DNA from: Solitalea koreensis
GTDB lineage: Bacteria; Bacteroidota; Bacteroidia; Sphingobacteriales; Sphingobacteriaceae
Reading direction: 5' to 3'
Assembly (NCBI RefSeq): GCF_900182575.1
Contig: NZ_FXSZ01000002.1
Coordinates: 496,001 to 560,000 of the forward strand
DNA: 64,000 nucleotides
The notes under the pieces were generated by a model, which saw only the letters and a program-made list of their open reading frames with translations, made no database searches and was not told the origin of the DNA. How positions within the stretch are numbered: the first letter of the stretch is position 1; every line of letters begins with the position of its first letter. Both the position numbers and the translations under genes were made by a program. Shown piece by piece: positions 17,782 to 26,582 of this stretch.

Positions 17782-18756
17782 ATGTCTGAGCAATTAGAAC
17801 ACATTCATTGCCTGATTATTGGATCAGGCCCGGCAGGATATACTGCAGCAATTTATGCAGCTCGTGCTGATCTTAAACCTGTTATGTATACCGGTTTACA
17901 ACCAGGCGGACAATTAACTACCACTACTGAAGTTGAAAACTTCCCGGGTTACCCTGAGGGAACTCAAGGTCCTGAAATGATGGAGGATTTCAAAAAACAA
18001 GCGGAGCGTTTCGGAACAGATGTTCGTTTTGGTATTGTTACAGCTGTTGATTTTTCGTCATTACCTCATAAAGTAACGCTTGATGATGGTAAAACGGTTA
18101 CCGCTGATTCAGTAATTATTTCAACCGGTGCTTCAGCAAAATGGTTAGGATTAGAATCTGAACAAAAATACAATGGTTTTGGCGTTTCAGCTTGTGCTGT
18201 TTGTGATGGATTTTTCTTCCGCGGACAAGAAGTTGCAATTGTTGGAGCTGGCGATACAGCTGCTGAAGAAGCAACTTACCTGGCTAAACTTTGTAAAAAA
18301 GTATATATGATTGTTCGTAAAGGTGAAATGCGTGCTTCAAAAGCAATGCAACACCGTGTTGAACATACTGAAAACATTGAAGTTCTTTTCCATACAGAAA
18401 CCAAAGAAATTTTGGGCGATGGTCAAAGTGTTACAGGAGCTCGCATCATTAACAATGAAACCGGCGAAGAAAAAACCATTAATGTTACCGGTTTCTTCGT
18501 AGCTATTGGTCATAAACCAAATACTGATGTGTTTAAAGGTTGGCTTGATATGGATGAAACAGGCTATTTAATTACTCAACCTGGTAGCACTCGCACCAAC
18601 ATTGAAGGAGTATTTGCAAGTGGTGATGCACAAGATCATATTTATCGTCAAGCGGTAACAGCTGCCGGTTCAGGCTGTATGGCAGCTCTTGATGCTGAAC
18701 GTTACTTAGCTGCCAAAGCGCACTCTTCAGTTTATGCTGAAGAAGTATCAAAATAA
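17782..18756 (+). CDS. trxB: Thioredoxin reductase
   Basis: NADPH-dependent flavoenzyme that reduces thioredoxin. FAD-binding GSGPAGYTAAIYAARA (14-29), redox-active Cys138-Cys141 (CAVC followed by DG), NADPH-binding GAGDTAAEEA, and the C-terminal GVFASGDAQD. Length 324 is typical. It follows mnmA by 29 bases; both concern sulfur/thiol chemistry and may share a transcript. A strong terminator follows. Confidence 0.97.
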   Translation: MSEQLEHIHCLIIGSGPAGYTAAIYAARADLKPVMYTGLQPGGQLTTTTEVENFPGYPEGTQGPEMMEDFKKQAERFGTDVRFGIVTAVDFSSLPHKVTLDDGKTVTADSVIISTGASAKWLGLESEQKYNGFGVSACAVCDGFFFRGQEVAIVGAGDTAAEEATYLAKLCKKVYMIVRKGEMRASKAMQHRVEHTENIEVLFHTETKEILGDGQSVTGARIINNETGEEKTINVTGFFVAIGHKPNTDVFKGWLDMDETGYLITQPGSTRTNIEGVFASGDAQDHIYRQAVTAAGSGCMAALDAERYLAAKAHSSVYAEEVSK

Positions 18757-18776
18757 GATATTTAAAAATTTAGTAA

Positions 18777-18815
18777 GAAAAACCATTCCCCAACAAGGAA
18801 TGGTTTTTCTTTTTC
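18777..18815 (+). terminator. Terminator after trxB
   Basis: Thirteen-base perfect stem (18777-18789 with 18797-18809), 7-base loop and a T-rich tail. Confidence 0.85.
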
Positions 18816-18959
18816 ACAATATCCCGATTGCATAAAAACTTGGTATATTACTTTAAATTTTATTTAATAAACTGGAATTAAACCCAATGCCATTTTTTCA
18901 ATTTTAATTTGGCAGTACGCTACTTTTAAAATTCACATATCTATCAGTCAAAATAACAA

Positions 18960-20834
18960 ATGAAGAGAATAACACTGACCTTGCTGATTCCATTACTGGT
19001 ACTTACATCACAAAGCTTATTTGCCCAGAATGAACGTATAACCAAGCATAATGATTCCTCCAATACTGTAATCCTTAAAGATTATCAACTAAAATTGGCA
19101 GAAATTGAAAAACAACACATCGCCGATTCTCTTCAAAAATTAAAATTAGAAGCTCAGATTAATGCGTTAAAAACAACCGATAATTTAAAAAAGGAAGAAT
19201 TACAGAAAAAAATACAGGAATTAAATTCGAAAGAGGAAAAACGACTGGCTCAAAAGAAAGCACGTATCGATTCCTTACGGCATACGGCCCAAAATTTTCC
19301 TGTATACGGTTTTTTCAATGATACTTTGTTTAATATCTATAGCAATTTAGGAAGCTTTTCCGCACGCGAACGAGCAGAAGCAGTTAGTGAAAGAATAAAA
19401 AAAACAGCTAATGATTTCAAATTTAATCGTGATTCACTAGTTATAAGCCAATCGGAATCAACAGTTGAAATTAATTTTGGTGAAACCATCCTCATGAGTG
19501 TATCAGAGAATGATGCCCTATGGAATAATTCAACTAAACTTGAGTTGGCAAAAAAATATCAAGACATAATTAGCAATGCTATTCTGGAATATAAATCCGA
19601 AACTAGTTTTACAACTTTGATAAAAGAGATCGGTCTTTCATTACTTGTTCTTTCAGTTTTGGGTGCAATCATCCATTATTTTAAAAAACTATTCAAATGG
19701 ACAGCAATTAAAATTCAACAGCATGAAAACAATAGGATAAAAGGTATAAAGATTAGGGATTACACCTTATTTAATGCTAAACAACAGGTAAACGCGCTAT
19801 TGAGTCTTAACAATGTTCTCAAATGGTTATTCATTCTATTGGCCGTTTATATTACATTACCGATACTTTTTGGAATCTTTCCATGGACTAAAAACTTCAC
19901 AACCACTTTATTTGGTTACGTTTTAAACCCTCTAAAAAAAATTGTGCTCGCTTTCTGGAGCTATTTACCGAACCTCATTACCATAATTGTAATAATCATA
20001 GTATTTCGCTACATTTTAAGAGGTATTAATTTTTTAAAGATTGAAATTCAGAGAGGTAATTTGAAAATCTCCGGATTTTATCCTGATTGGGCCAACCCTA
20101 CCTATCAAATTGTTCGCATTTTGGTATTAGCTTTTATGGTGATTGTAATATTCCCATACCTACCAGGCAGTGATTCTCCAATATTTCGCGGGGTTTCAGT
20201 TTTCCTAGGATTCCTATTCACTTTTGGCTCAGCAGGTTCGCTTTCAAATATTATTGCCGGTTTAGTACTTACCTATATGCGATTATTCAAAATTGGAGAC
20301 AGGGTTAAAATTGGAGAAGAAGTAGGTGATGTTATAGAAAAATCAATGCTGGTTACACGAATAAGAACCATAAAGAATGAAATAATATCGATCCCTAATT
20401 CAACAGTAATGAATAGTCACACGATCAACTATAGCAGTGATGCTCCGGATAAAGGATTGATACTACATACTACTGTAACTATTGGTTATGACGTTCCCTG
20501 GAGAAATATGCACAAAGCATTGATAGATGCGGCTATAAAAACCGAACATATTTTACCGGATCCTGCTCCTTTTGTATTACAAACAAGTTTAGATGATTTT
20601 TATGTTTCCTATCAAATAAACGCATACACAAAAGAACCTAACAAACAAGCTTTTATCTATTCCAATCTGCATCAAAACATACAAGATTGTTGTAATGAAG
20701 TGGGCATAGAAATTCTTTCTCCTCATTATAGAGCAGCAAGAGATGGAAATATGACCACCATCCCATCAAATTACCTTGATAAAAATTATAAAGCTCCGGT
20801 ATTTACAGTAAGAAATGTGAATACAAAAGAATAA
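18960..20834 (+). CDS. Large MscS-family mechanosensitive channel
   Basis: Stretch-activated channel that lets solutes out on hypo-osmotic shock. A cleavable signal peptide (1-22, ending SLFAQ) is followed by a charged periplasmic coiled coil (about 45-100) and five membrane segments (about 220-242, 285-310, 325-350, 380-402, 410-440). The pore helix and beta domain (FGSAGSLSNIIAGL, then GDRVKIGEEVGDVIEKSMLVTRIRTIKNE) are classical MscS. The extra N-terminal part makes it a KefA/YbdG-like large member. First gene of a six-gene transport run; the APC gene starts 8 bases later. Confidence 0.92.
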   Translation: MKRITLTLLIPLLVLTSQSLFAQNERITKHNDSSNTVILKDYQLKLAEIEKQHIADSLQKLKLEAQINALKTTDNLKKEELQKKIQELNSKEEKRLAQKKARIDSLRHTAQNFPVYGFFNDTLFNIYSNLGSFSARERAEAVSERIKKTANDFKFNRDSLVISQSESTVEINFGETILMSVSENDALWNNSTKLELAKKYQDIISNAILEYKSETSFTTLIKEIGLSLLVLSVLGAIIHYFKKLFKWTAIKIQQHENNRIKGIKIRDYTLFNAKQQVNALLSLNNVLKWLFILLAVYITLPILFGIFPWTKNFTTTLFGYVLNPLKKIVLAFWSYLPNLITIIVIIIVFRYILRGINFLKIEIQRGNLKISGFYPDWANPTYQIVRILVLAFMVIVIFPYLPGSDSPIFRGVSVFLGFLFTFGSAGSLSNIIAGLVLTYMRLFKIGDRVKIGEEVGDVIEKSMLVTRIRTIKNEIISIPNSTVMNSHTINYSSDAPDKGLILHTTVTIGYDVPWRNMHKALIDAAIKTEHILPDPAPFVLQTSLDDFYVSYQINAYTKEPNKQAFIYSNLHQNIQDCCNEVGIEILSPHYRAARDGNMTTIPSNYLDKNYKAPVFTVRNVNTKE

Positions 20835-20842
20835 GAGTAAAA

Positions 20843-22582
20843 ATGACGGTAACTAATAAAAAGCTAAACGAATTAAAGGCTACGGCTATTTGTGGTAACG
20901 ATATAAGCTCTTCCTGTTTATATGTTTCGGCCCTTACCATATTATATGCAGGCCAATATGCATGGATTTCCCTGCTTTTCGTAGCATTTGTTTTATTCTT
21001 ATTCCGTAGAATATATGGAGAGGTTGTCGGAGCTATTCCGTTAAATGGGGGCGCATACAATGTATTATTAAACACAGCAACCAAACGGATGGCATCTCTT
21101 GCTGCCACGCTTACCATTTTATCTTATATGGCCACAGCCGTTCTCTCTGCCGGTGAAGCCATGCATTATTTAAGCAAAATATTTTCTTCCTTGGATGTAA
21201 CTATTGCTACCATTGTTGTACTCTTTACATTCACCGGTTTGGCTATTTTAGGCATTGGGGAATCAGCAATAGTGGCGATGATAATTTTCATTGTCCACCT
21301 GCTTACCCTTTCTTTTTTAGTATTGGTTTCAATTTGGTTCTTAATTAACAATGGCTTATCAACATTTCATATAAACTGGCAGGTTCCTATCAAGTATGGC
21401 AATCTAACGCATGCTTTATTTTTTGGCTTTTCAGCGGCTATGCTTGGCATTTCTGGGTTTGAAAGTTCTGCAAATTTTGTAGAGGAACAACAGCCTGGAG
21501 TATTTCCTAAAACACTGCGTAATATGTGGGTAGTAGTGAGCTTTTTCAATCCTGTTATTGCCTTGCTTGTCATATGCATTATCCCGATTTCGCAAGTTGG
21601 GGAACATAAAGAATCATTACTCGCCTTTTTAGGACAAACAACCGGAGGGTCATTATTTGCTTATCTCATTTCCATTGATGCTGTTTTAGTTTTATGTGGA
21701 GCTGTATTAACTTCTTTTGTCGGAGTTTCAGGCTTGTTGGAACGAATTACCTTAGATAGAATACTCCCTAATTTCTTCCTGAAGAAAAATAAACGTGGAG
21801 CAAGTTATCGTATCATCATTACATTTTTGATTTTGTGCGTATCGGTATTAATGGCTACTAGTGGAAATCTTGAAGCCTTAGCAGGTGTTTACACCTTTTC
21901 ATTTCTTACGGTAATGGCTTTATTTGCTGTCGGTAACCTTTTATTAAAATTCAAACGAAAAAAACTACCACGACCAGAAAGGGCCAAAGAGCATATCGTT
22001 ATACTTGCCATAGTGGCTGTATTAATAGCTTTCTTAGGCAATGTTAAACTAAACCTCAATTCTCTTTATACATTTATAGAGTATCTGCTGCCTTCATTGC
22101 TATTCATTTACATGATGCTCAATCGGGCATTTTTACTAAAGGTGTTAATTGAAGTAATAGAATATTTCTATGAACCATTACGCAAAGCAGTAGTAGTGAG
22201 TAATCGATACCTAACTACTATGCATTCAAAGATCAATGCGCAGGAATTTGTATTTTTCACTAAAGGAGATAATGTTGCCGTACTCAATAAAGTAATGCAG
22301 TACGTTGAATTGAATGAAACAACAAAAAAACTGAAGATTGTTAATATTAAAAAGAAAGGTGATACAAATGAGTTACTTAAAGTAGATATTGAAGTTCTTG
22401 ATAGAGCATATCCTGATATTGCCATTGATTTTATTGAAATAGAAGGAATCTTTGGCCCTGAAATCATCGATGAACTTTCAAAAAAATGGCATATACCCAA
22501 AAACTTCATGTTTATAGGATCGTTAAGTAATAAATTCCCGTATCATATTTCAGAATTAGGAGGCGTACGGTTAATCATGTAA
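20843..22582 (+). CDS. APC family permease with C-terminal soluble domain
   Basis: Twelve membrane segments of the amino acid-polyamine-cation fold, starting with the conserved ICGNDISSSCLYVSALT segment, over residues 1-430. The last 140 residues form a cytosolic alpha/beta domain (from about VVSNRYLTTMHSKINAQEFVFFTKGDN to the end) that I cannot name; it may sense a ligand or nucleotide. Neighbours (MscS, SLC13, CPA) suggest an inorganic ion, amino acid or osmolyte substrate, but this is inference. It is 8 bases after the MscS gene and 3 before the SLC13 gene. Confidence 0.85.
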   Translation: MTVTNKKLNELKATAICGNDISSSCLYVSALTILYAGQYAWISLLFVAFVLFLFRRIYGEVVGAIPLNGGAYNVLLNTATKRMASLAATLTILSYMATAVLSAGEAMHYLSKIFSSLDVTIATIVVLFTFTGLAILGIGESAIVAMIIFIVHLLTLSFLVLVSIWFLINNGLSTFHINWQVPIKYGNLTHALFFGFSAAMLGISGFESSANFVEEQQPGVFPKTLRNMWVVVSFFNPVIALLVICIIPISQVGEHKESLLAFLGQTTGGSLFAYLISIDAVLVLCGAVLTSFVGVSGLLERITLDRILPNFFLKKNKRGASYRIIITFLILCVSVLMATSGNLEALAGVYTFSFLTVMALFAVGNLLLKFKRKKLPRPERAKEHIVILAIVAVLIAFLGNVKLNLNSLYTFIEYLLPSLLFIYMMLNRAFLLKVLIEVIEYFYEPLRKAVVVSNRYLTTMHSKINAQEFVFFTKGDNVAVLNKVMQYVELNETTKKLKIVNIKKKGDTNELLKVDIEVLDRAYPDIAIDFIEIEGIFGPEIIDELSKKWHIPKNFMFIGSLSNKFPYHISELGGVRLIM

Positions 22583-22585
22583 AAA

Positions 22586-24373
22586 ATGGAAATCGCGATC
22601 GTATTGGGTTTGTTGGTTATCGTGTTAGCACTTTTTATTTCCGAAAAACTTTCGGTTGATGTGATAACTATTTTAATGCTCATCACACTGATTTCCAGTA
22701 AAATAATAACCAAAGAAGAGGCCTTTAATGGATTTGGAAATGACTTTATCATTATGCTTGCCTCCATTTTTGTGATAGGAGCTGCTATTCAAAAAAGTGA
22801 AGTATTTAATACCGTAAGTTCAAGCTTAGTTGTAAAATTAGGCAGCAAACCCATTATCATTTTAAGTACCATTATGGTTTTTACTGCGCTCCTCTCGGCC
22901 TTCATGAATAACACTTCAATAACCGCTATGCTTATCGCACCGGTACTGGCCATTAGTAAAAAAATAAACATAAGCGCATCCAAATTTTTAATGCCGGTAG
23001 CTTTTGCCTCTATGTTAGGTGGCACATGTACACTTATTGGGACCTCCGCTAATATTGCCGGTAGCGCTTATCTTGAAGAATCCGGAATTGCTCCTTTATA
23101 TATGTTTGAACTACTGCCTATGGGCATTGTGCTTTGTGCCGTAGGTATTTTTTACCTGATGATAACCAGCAGGTATCTATTGCCTTCTTATAAAAGCATT
23201 GAGGATGTAAAATCAATCAGAAAATACCTTAGTGAAGTGGTTATTAAACCCGAATCACGTTTAATTGGCAAAAAATTAATGAATGATGAATTCAAAAATT
23301 TAAATCTTGAAATAGTAAGAGTTATACGTGGTATTAATGATTTGGTGATTGAAGATGATATAATAGAAGCAAATGACCATATTCTTTTAGTAGGTACAAT
23401 AGAAGACCTGCTTAAAATTAAGGAATATTATTTTATCGATATCATTGGTGAAAACGAAGAAGAGGAAAAGCCCGATAAAAATGAAGAAAGTGAGGAAAAG
23501 AGAAAAAGTAAAGAATCAAAAATAAAACACGTTGCAGAAGTATTGATTAATCGAAATTCCTCTATGAGAGGAAAATACATTAAGAATGTTAATTTTTACA
23601 AGCAATGGAACCTGGTGGTCCTTGGGGTATATCGTTTCGGTGAACGGGTTGAAAAGAAAATTGACGATACCATTTTACGAATGGGTGACATTTTATTTGT
23701 GCAAGGAACCTCATCCGATATTAAAAGTTTTGTCGCTGTTGATGATATTGTACTGATCAATGAGACTCCCAAAAAAATTAATTTCAAAAACAGGGGTTGG
23801 TTAGTTTTTGCATTCTTTCTAACTGCAATTTTTTTAAGTGTTACGGGGTTTATGTCAATAAGTGTTGCATTCATGGCTGTTGCAGCACTAAGTGTGATGT
23901 TAAAAGCAATTACTGTTGAAGAGGCTTACCATGCTGTAGATTGGCGTTTATTAATTTTGATTGGAGGCATGACCGCTTTTGGTGTAGCAATGAAAAATTC
24001 AGGAAGCGACAAATTTATTGCTCAACTAATCGTGCATACATTCGAAAATTCCAACCCCAGTACTATAATGGCCGCTTTTATGATTATAACGGTTTTACTT
24101 ACTCAACCGCTATCAAATGCGGCATCAGCATTAGTAATGCTTCCAATTGCAATAAGTACCGCCAATGCTATGGGCGTAAATGAAAGAAGTTTTGCAATTG
24201 CCATAATTGTCTCCGCTTCCATTTCCATGATAACCCCATTTGAACCTGCTTGTATTTTAGTTTATGGACCCGGTAAATATAAATTTAGTGATTTTGTAAA
24301 AACTGGAGGTCCCTTAACTATTTTACTGCTTATTGTTGTATGGCATCTGATACCGATAATTTGGAAGCTTTAA
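22586..24373 (+). CDS. SLC13/DASS-type permease with two TrkA-C domains
   Basis: Na+-coupled anion permease of the divalent anion/arsenite superfamily. Membrane half 1 spans about 1-200 (with NNTSITAMLIAPVLAISKK and GGTCTLIGTSANI, the first SNT-like clamshell motif), two cytosolic RCK/TrkA-C domains lie at about 205-300 and 320-390, and membrane half 2 runs to the end (second motif QPLSNAASALVMLPIA). A lysine/glutamate-rich linker separates the two TrkA-C domains. Such proteins take up sulfate, phosphate or dicarboxylates; the substrate is not readable here. It starts 3 bases after the APC stop, so translational coupling is likely. Confidence 0.88.
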   Translation: MEIAIVLGLLVIVLALFISEKLSVDVITILMLITLISSKIITKEEAFNGFGNDFIIMLASIFVIGAAIQKSEVFNTVSSSLVVKLGSKPIIILSTIMVFTALLSAFMNNTSITAMLIAPVLAISKKINISASKFLMPVAFASMLGGTCTLIGTSANIAGSAYLEESGIAPLYMFELLPMGIVLCAVGIFYLMITSRYLLPSYKSIEDVKSIRKYLSEVVIKPESRLIGKKLMNDEFKNLNLEIVRVIRGINDLVIEDDIIEANDHILLVGTIEDLLKIKEYYFIDIIGENEEEEKPDKNEESEEKRKSKESKIKHVAEVLINRNSSMRGKYIKNVNFYKQWNLVVLGVYRFGERVEKKIDDTILRMGDILFVQGTSSDIKSFVAVDDIVLINETPKKINFKNRGWLVFAFFLTAIFLSVTGFMSISVAFMAVAALSVMLKAITVEEAYHAVDWRLLILIGGMTAFGVAMKNSGSDKFIAQLIVHTFENSNPSTIMAAFMIITVLLTQPLSNAASALVMLPIAISTANAMGVNERSFAIAIIVSASISMITPFEPACILVYGPGKYKFSDFVKTGGPLTILLLIVVWHLIPIIWKL

Positions 24374-24399
24374 CTCAAACTCATTAAATATTTTTTACC

Positions 24400-25242
24400 A
24401 TGGAAATCAATGAATTATTAAAAACAGAAATCATCAACACTGGCAAACTTTCAATAACTATTGGTGATATTCTTAACGCAACAGTGATTTTAATCGCTGC
24501 TTATATTTCCATCAGAGTATTATCCGCCTTAATTACCCACTCCTTTGTTAGAAAATCAAAATCTGATGGACGACATATTTCGATTATTAAGCTATTGAAA
24601 TACTTCATCTGGATACTGGCTATCATACTTACGCTTCAGTCGCTGGGTATAGACATTACTTTTTTGATTGCGAGTTCTGCCGCTTTGCTGGTCGGAATTG
24701 GTTTAGGGCTACAAAATGTTTTTAAAGATTTTATTTCGGGCATTACCTTACTGTTTGAAGGAACAATAAAAGTAAATGATATAGTTGATGTGGATGGAAT
24801 GGTTGTACAGGTAAATGAAATTTCATTACGAACTTCGAAAGTAACGACCAGGGAAGATAACGTTGTAATTATCCCCAATCATAAATTCATTGAAGATAAA
24901 ATTGTTAACTGGACCAATAATATGTTACCTACCCGATTTAAAATTAATGTCGGTGTCGACTATTCATCGGATGTGGATTTGGTTGAAAAAAGTTTAATTG
25001 AATGCGCCTTAAGCCATAAGGATGTTTTAAATGATAATAACTACTCCCCTTCTGTGCGATTAATGGACTTTGGAAGTTCTTCTATAGATTTTCAATTGAT
25101 ATTTTATAGTTATAACTTATTTAGAATAGAAAAAGTTAAAAGTCAAATTCGTTTTGAAATAGCCAGAACGTTTAAGGAACAGCATATTATCATACCTTTT
25201 AATCAATTAGTCATTCATCAAACAAAAGCCGACAACTCGTAA
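24400..25242 (+). CDS. Small MscS-family mechanosensitive channel
   Basis: A 280-residue MscS-type channel with three membrane segments (about 20-42, 62-84, 88-110). The pore helix carries SAALLVGIGLGLQNVFKDFISGI and the beta domain GTIKVNDIVDVDGMVVQVNEISLRTSKVTTREDNVVIIPNHKFI. This is the second MscS paralogue within 4 kb; it lacks the signal peptide and extra helices of the first. The pairing in one operon points to osmotic stress. Confidence 0.92.
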   Translation: MEINELLKTEIINTGKLSITIGDILNATVILIAAYISIRVLSALITHSFVRKSKSDGRHISIIKLLKYFIWILAIILTLQSLGIDITFLIASSAALLVGIGLGLQNVFKDFISGITLLFEGTIKVNDIVDVDGMVVQVNEISLRTSKVTTREDNVVIIPNHKFIEDKIVNWTNNMLPTRFKINVGVDYSSDVDLVEKSLIECALSHKDVLNDNNYSPSVRLMDFGSSSIDFQLIFYSYNLFRIEKVKSQIRFEIARTFKEQHIIIPFNQLVIHQTKADNS

Positions 25243-25272
25243 TACTAAATTTTGAATTAAGATTCTATCTAA

Positions 25273-25280
25273 TATCTTTA
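25273..25280 (+). promoter_or_regulatory. Possible internal -7 box before CPA antiporter
   Basis: TATCTTTA (one mismatch to TAnnTTTG), then GTAA, then ATG at 25285, again a 4-base gap. TTTG lies at 25251-25254, 18 bases upstream of the box. It could allow separate expression of the antiporter. Confidence 0.35.
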
Positions 25281-25284
25281 GTAA

Positions 25285-26511
25285 ATGACTACACAAATCA
25301 TCCTTACCATATGCGCCTTGCTTTTAGTAGCCTATTTTTTTGAGATCACCTCGTCGCGAACCAAAATACCCTCGGTAATTTTACTATTACTGTTAGGATG
25401 GGGAGCAAAACAAACTTCAATGCTTTTAAAACTTCAAATACCTGATCTCTCCACACTGCTTCCAATATTTGGCACCATTGGTTTAATCTTGATCGTTCTA
25501 GAAGGTTCGCTAGAACTTGAATTAAAAAAAGAAAAAAGATCTTTCATCGAAAAGTCTTTTTTTGTTGCCTTTATACCTATGTGTGCCTTGGCTTTTTTAA
25601 GTGCATTTTTATTTAATTTTTTTGGTGATTTCTCCTTTAAAAAAAGTCTTATTAATGTAATTCCACTTTGTATTATAAGCAGCGCTATAGCTATTCCAAG
25701 TGTAAAAAATTTATCAACAAGCAACAAAGAGTTTGTGATATACGAAAGTAGTATGTCAGATATTCTGGGTGTTTTATTTTTTGATTTTATGGTATTGAAT
25801 GAAGCAATTGAATTAAAATCATTTGGACATTTTGCCTTAAACTTATTAGTGATTTTCGTTATCTCATTCATAGCTACAATTATTCTATCTTATTTATTAA
25901 GAAAAATTGATCACCACATAAAATTTGCACCAATTATTATTCTGGTGGTATTAATCTATACATTATCAAAAATCTATCACCTACCCGGGCTGATTTTCAT
26001 TTTATTATTTGGCCTTTTTATTGGGAATATAGATGAACTAAAAGATCAAAAGTTAATTAAGCTTTTACAAGCTGAAAAATTAGATAAAGAAGTTCAACGG
26101 TTTAAAGACATTTTAATCGAAGGAACATTTCTGATCAGATCCTTTTTTTTCATTTTATTCGGTTACTTAATTAACACAGCAGAAATTATTAATACCGAAA
26201 CCTTAGGCTTAGCCATCGCCATAACGGGAGGCATTTTTTTGTTCAGGTTTATACTATTGAAAGCATCAAAACTACCGCTCAAACCGCTTCTATTCATTGC
26301 TCCAAGAGGATTAATTACTATTCTGCTTTTTTTTGCAATACCTTCGGCACAAGTAATTTCACTAGTAAACAAATCATTGGTAATTCAGATTATCATTTTA
26401 ACAGCAGTAGTCATGATGATAGGCTTAATGATAAATAAAAACGAAAAGATTAATTCTTTGCAAGTAGCAAAAAATAAAGATTCTGTAGACTCAAATTCAT
26501 CCACTCTCTAA
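25285..26511 (+). CDS. Cation:proton antiporter (CPA1-like)
   Basis: About twelve membrane segments over 408 residues. The exchanger core motif ESSMSDILGVLFF contains the acidic pair expected at the ion site (ESxxND-like of CPA1 proteins), and VLEGSLELEL and RGLITILLFFAIP are family-like. It probably exchanges Na+ or K+ for H+ at the inner membrane. It follows the small MscS gene by 42 bases. Confidence 0.85.
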   Translation: MTTQIILTICALLLVAYFFEITSSRTKIPSVILLLLLGWGAKQTSMLLKLQIPDLSTLLPIFGTIGLILIVLEGSLELELKKEKRSFIEKSFFVAFIPMCALAFLSAFLFNFFGDFSFKKSLINVIPLCIISSAIAIPSVKNLSTSNKEFVIYESSMSDILGVLFFDFMVLNEAIELKSFGHFALNLLVIFVISFIATIILSYLLRKIDHHIKFAPIIILVVLIYTLSKIYHLPGLIFILLFGLFIGNIDELKDQKLIKLLQAEKLDKEVQRFKDILIEGTFLIRSFFFILFGYLINTAEIINTETLGLAIAITGGIFLFRFILLKASKLPLKPLLFIAPRGLITILLFFAIPSAQVISLVNKSLVIQIIILTAVVMMIGLMINKNEKINSLQVAKNKDSVDSNSSTL

Positions 26512-26560
26512 AAGATCGTTTCTTTCCACAAAATGAAAAGCCAACTTTCTTGGATTTTTA

Positions 26561-26568
26561 TAGCTTTG
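26561..26568 (+). promoter_or_regulatory. -7 box of the DAACS symporter gene
   Basis: TAGCTTTG, an exact TAnnTTTG match, 14 bases before the ATG at 26583. It suggests the symporter is transcribed on its own rather than only with the preceding genes. Confidence 0.45.
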
Positions 26569-26582
26569 TGGGTTGACAAATA

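Noticed and set aside
18757..18959. Possible riboswitch before the transport run
   Set aside because: Apart from the trxB terminator no paired structure or known riboswitch core is visible.
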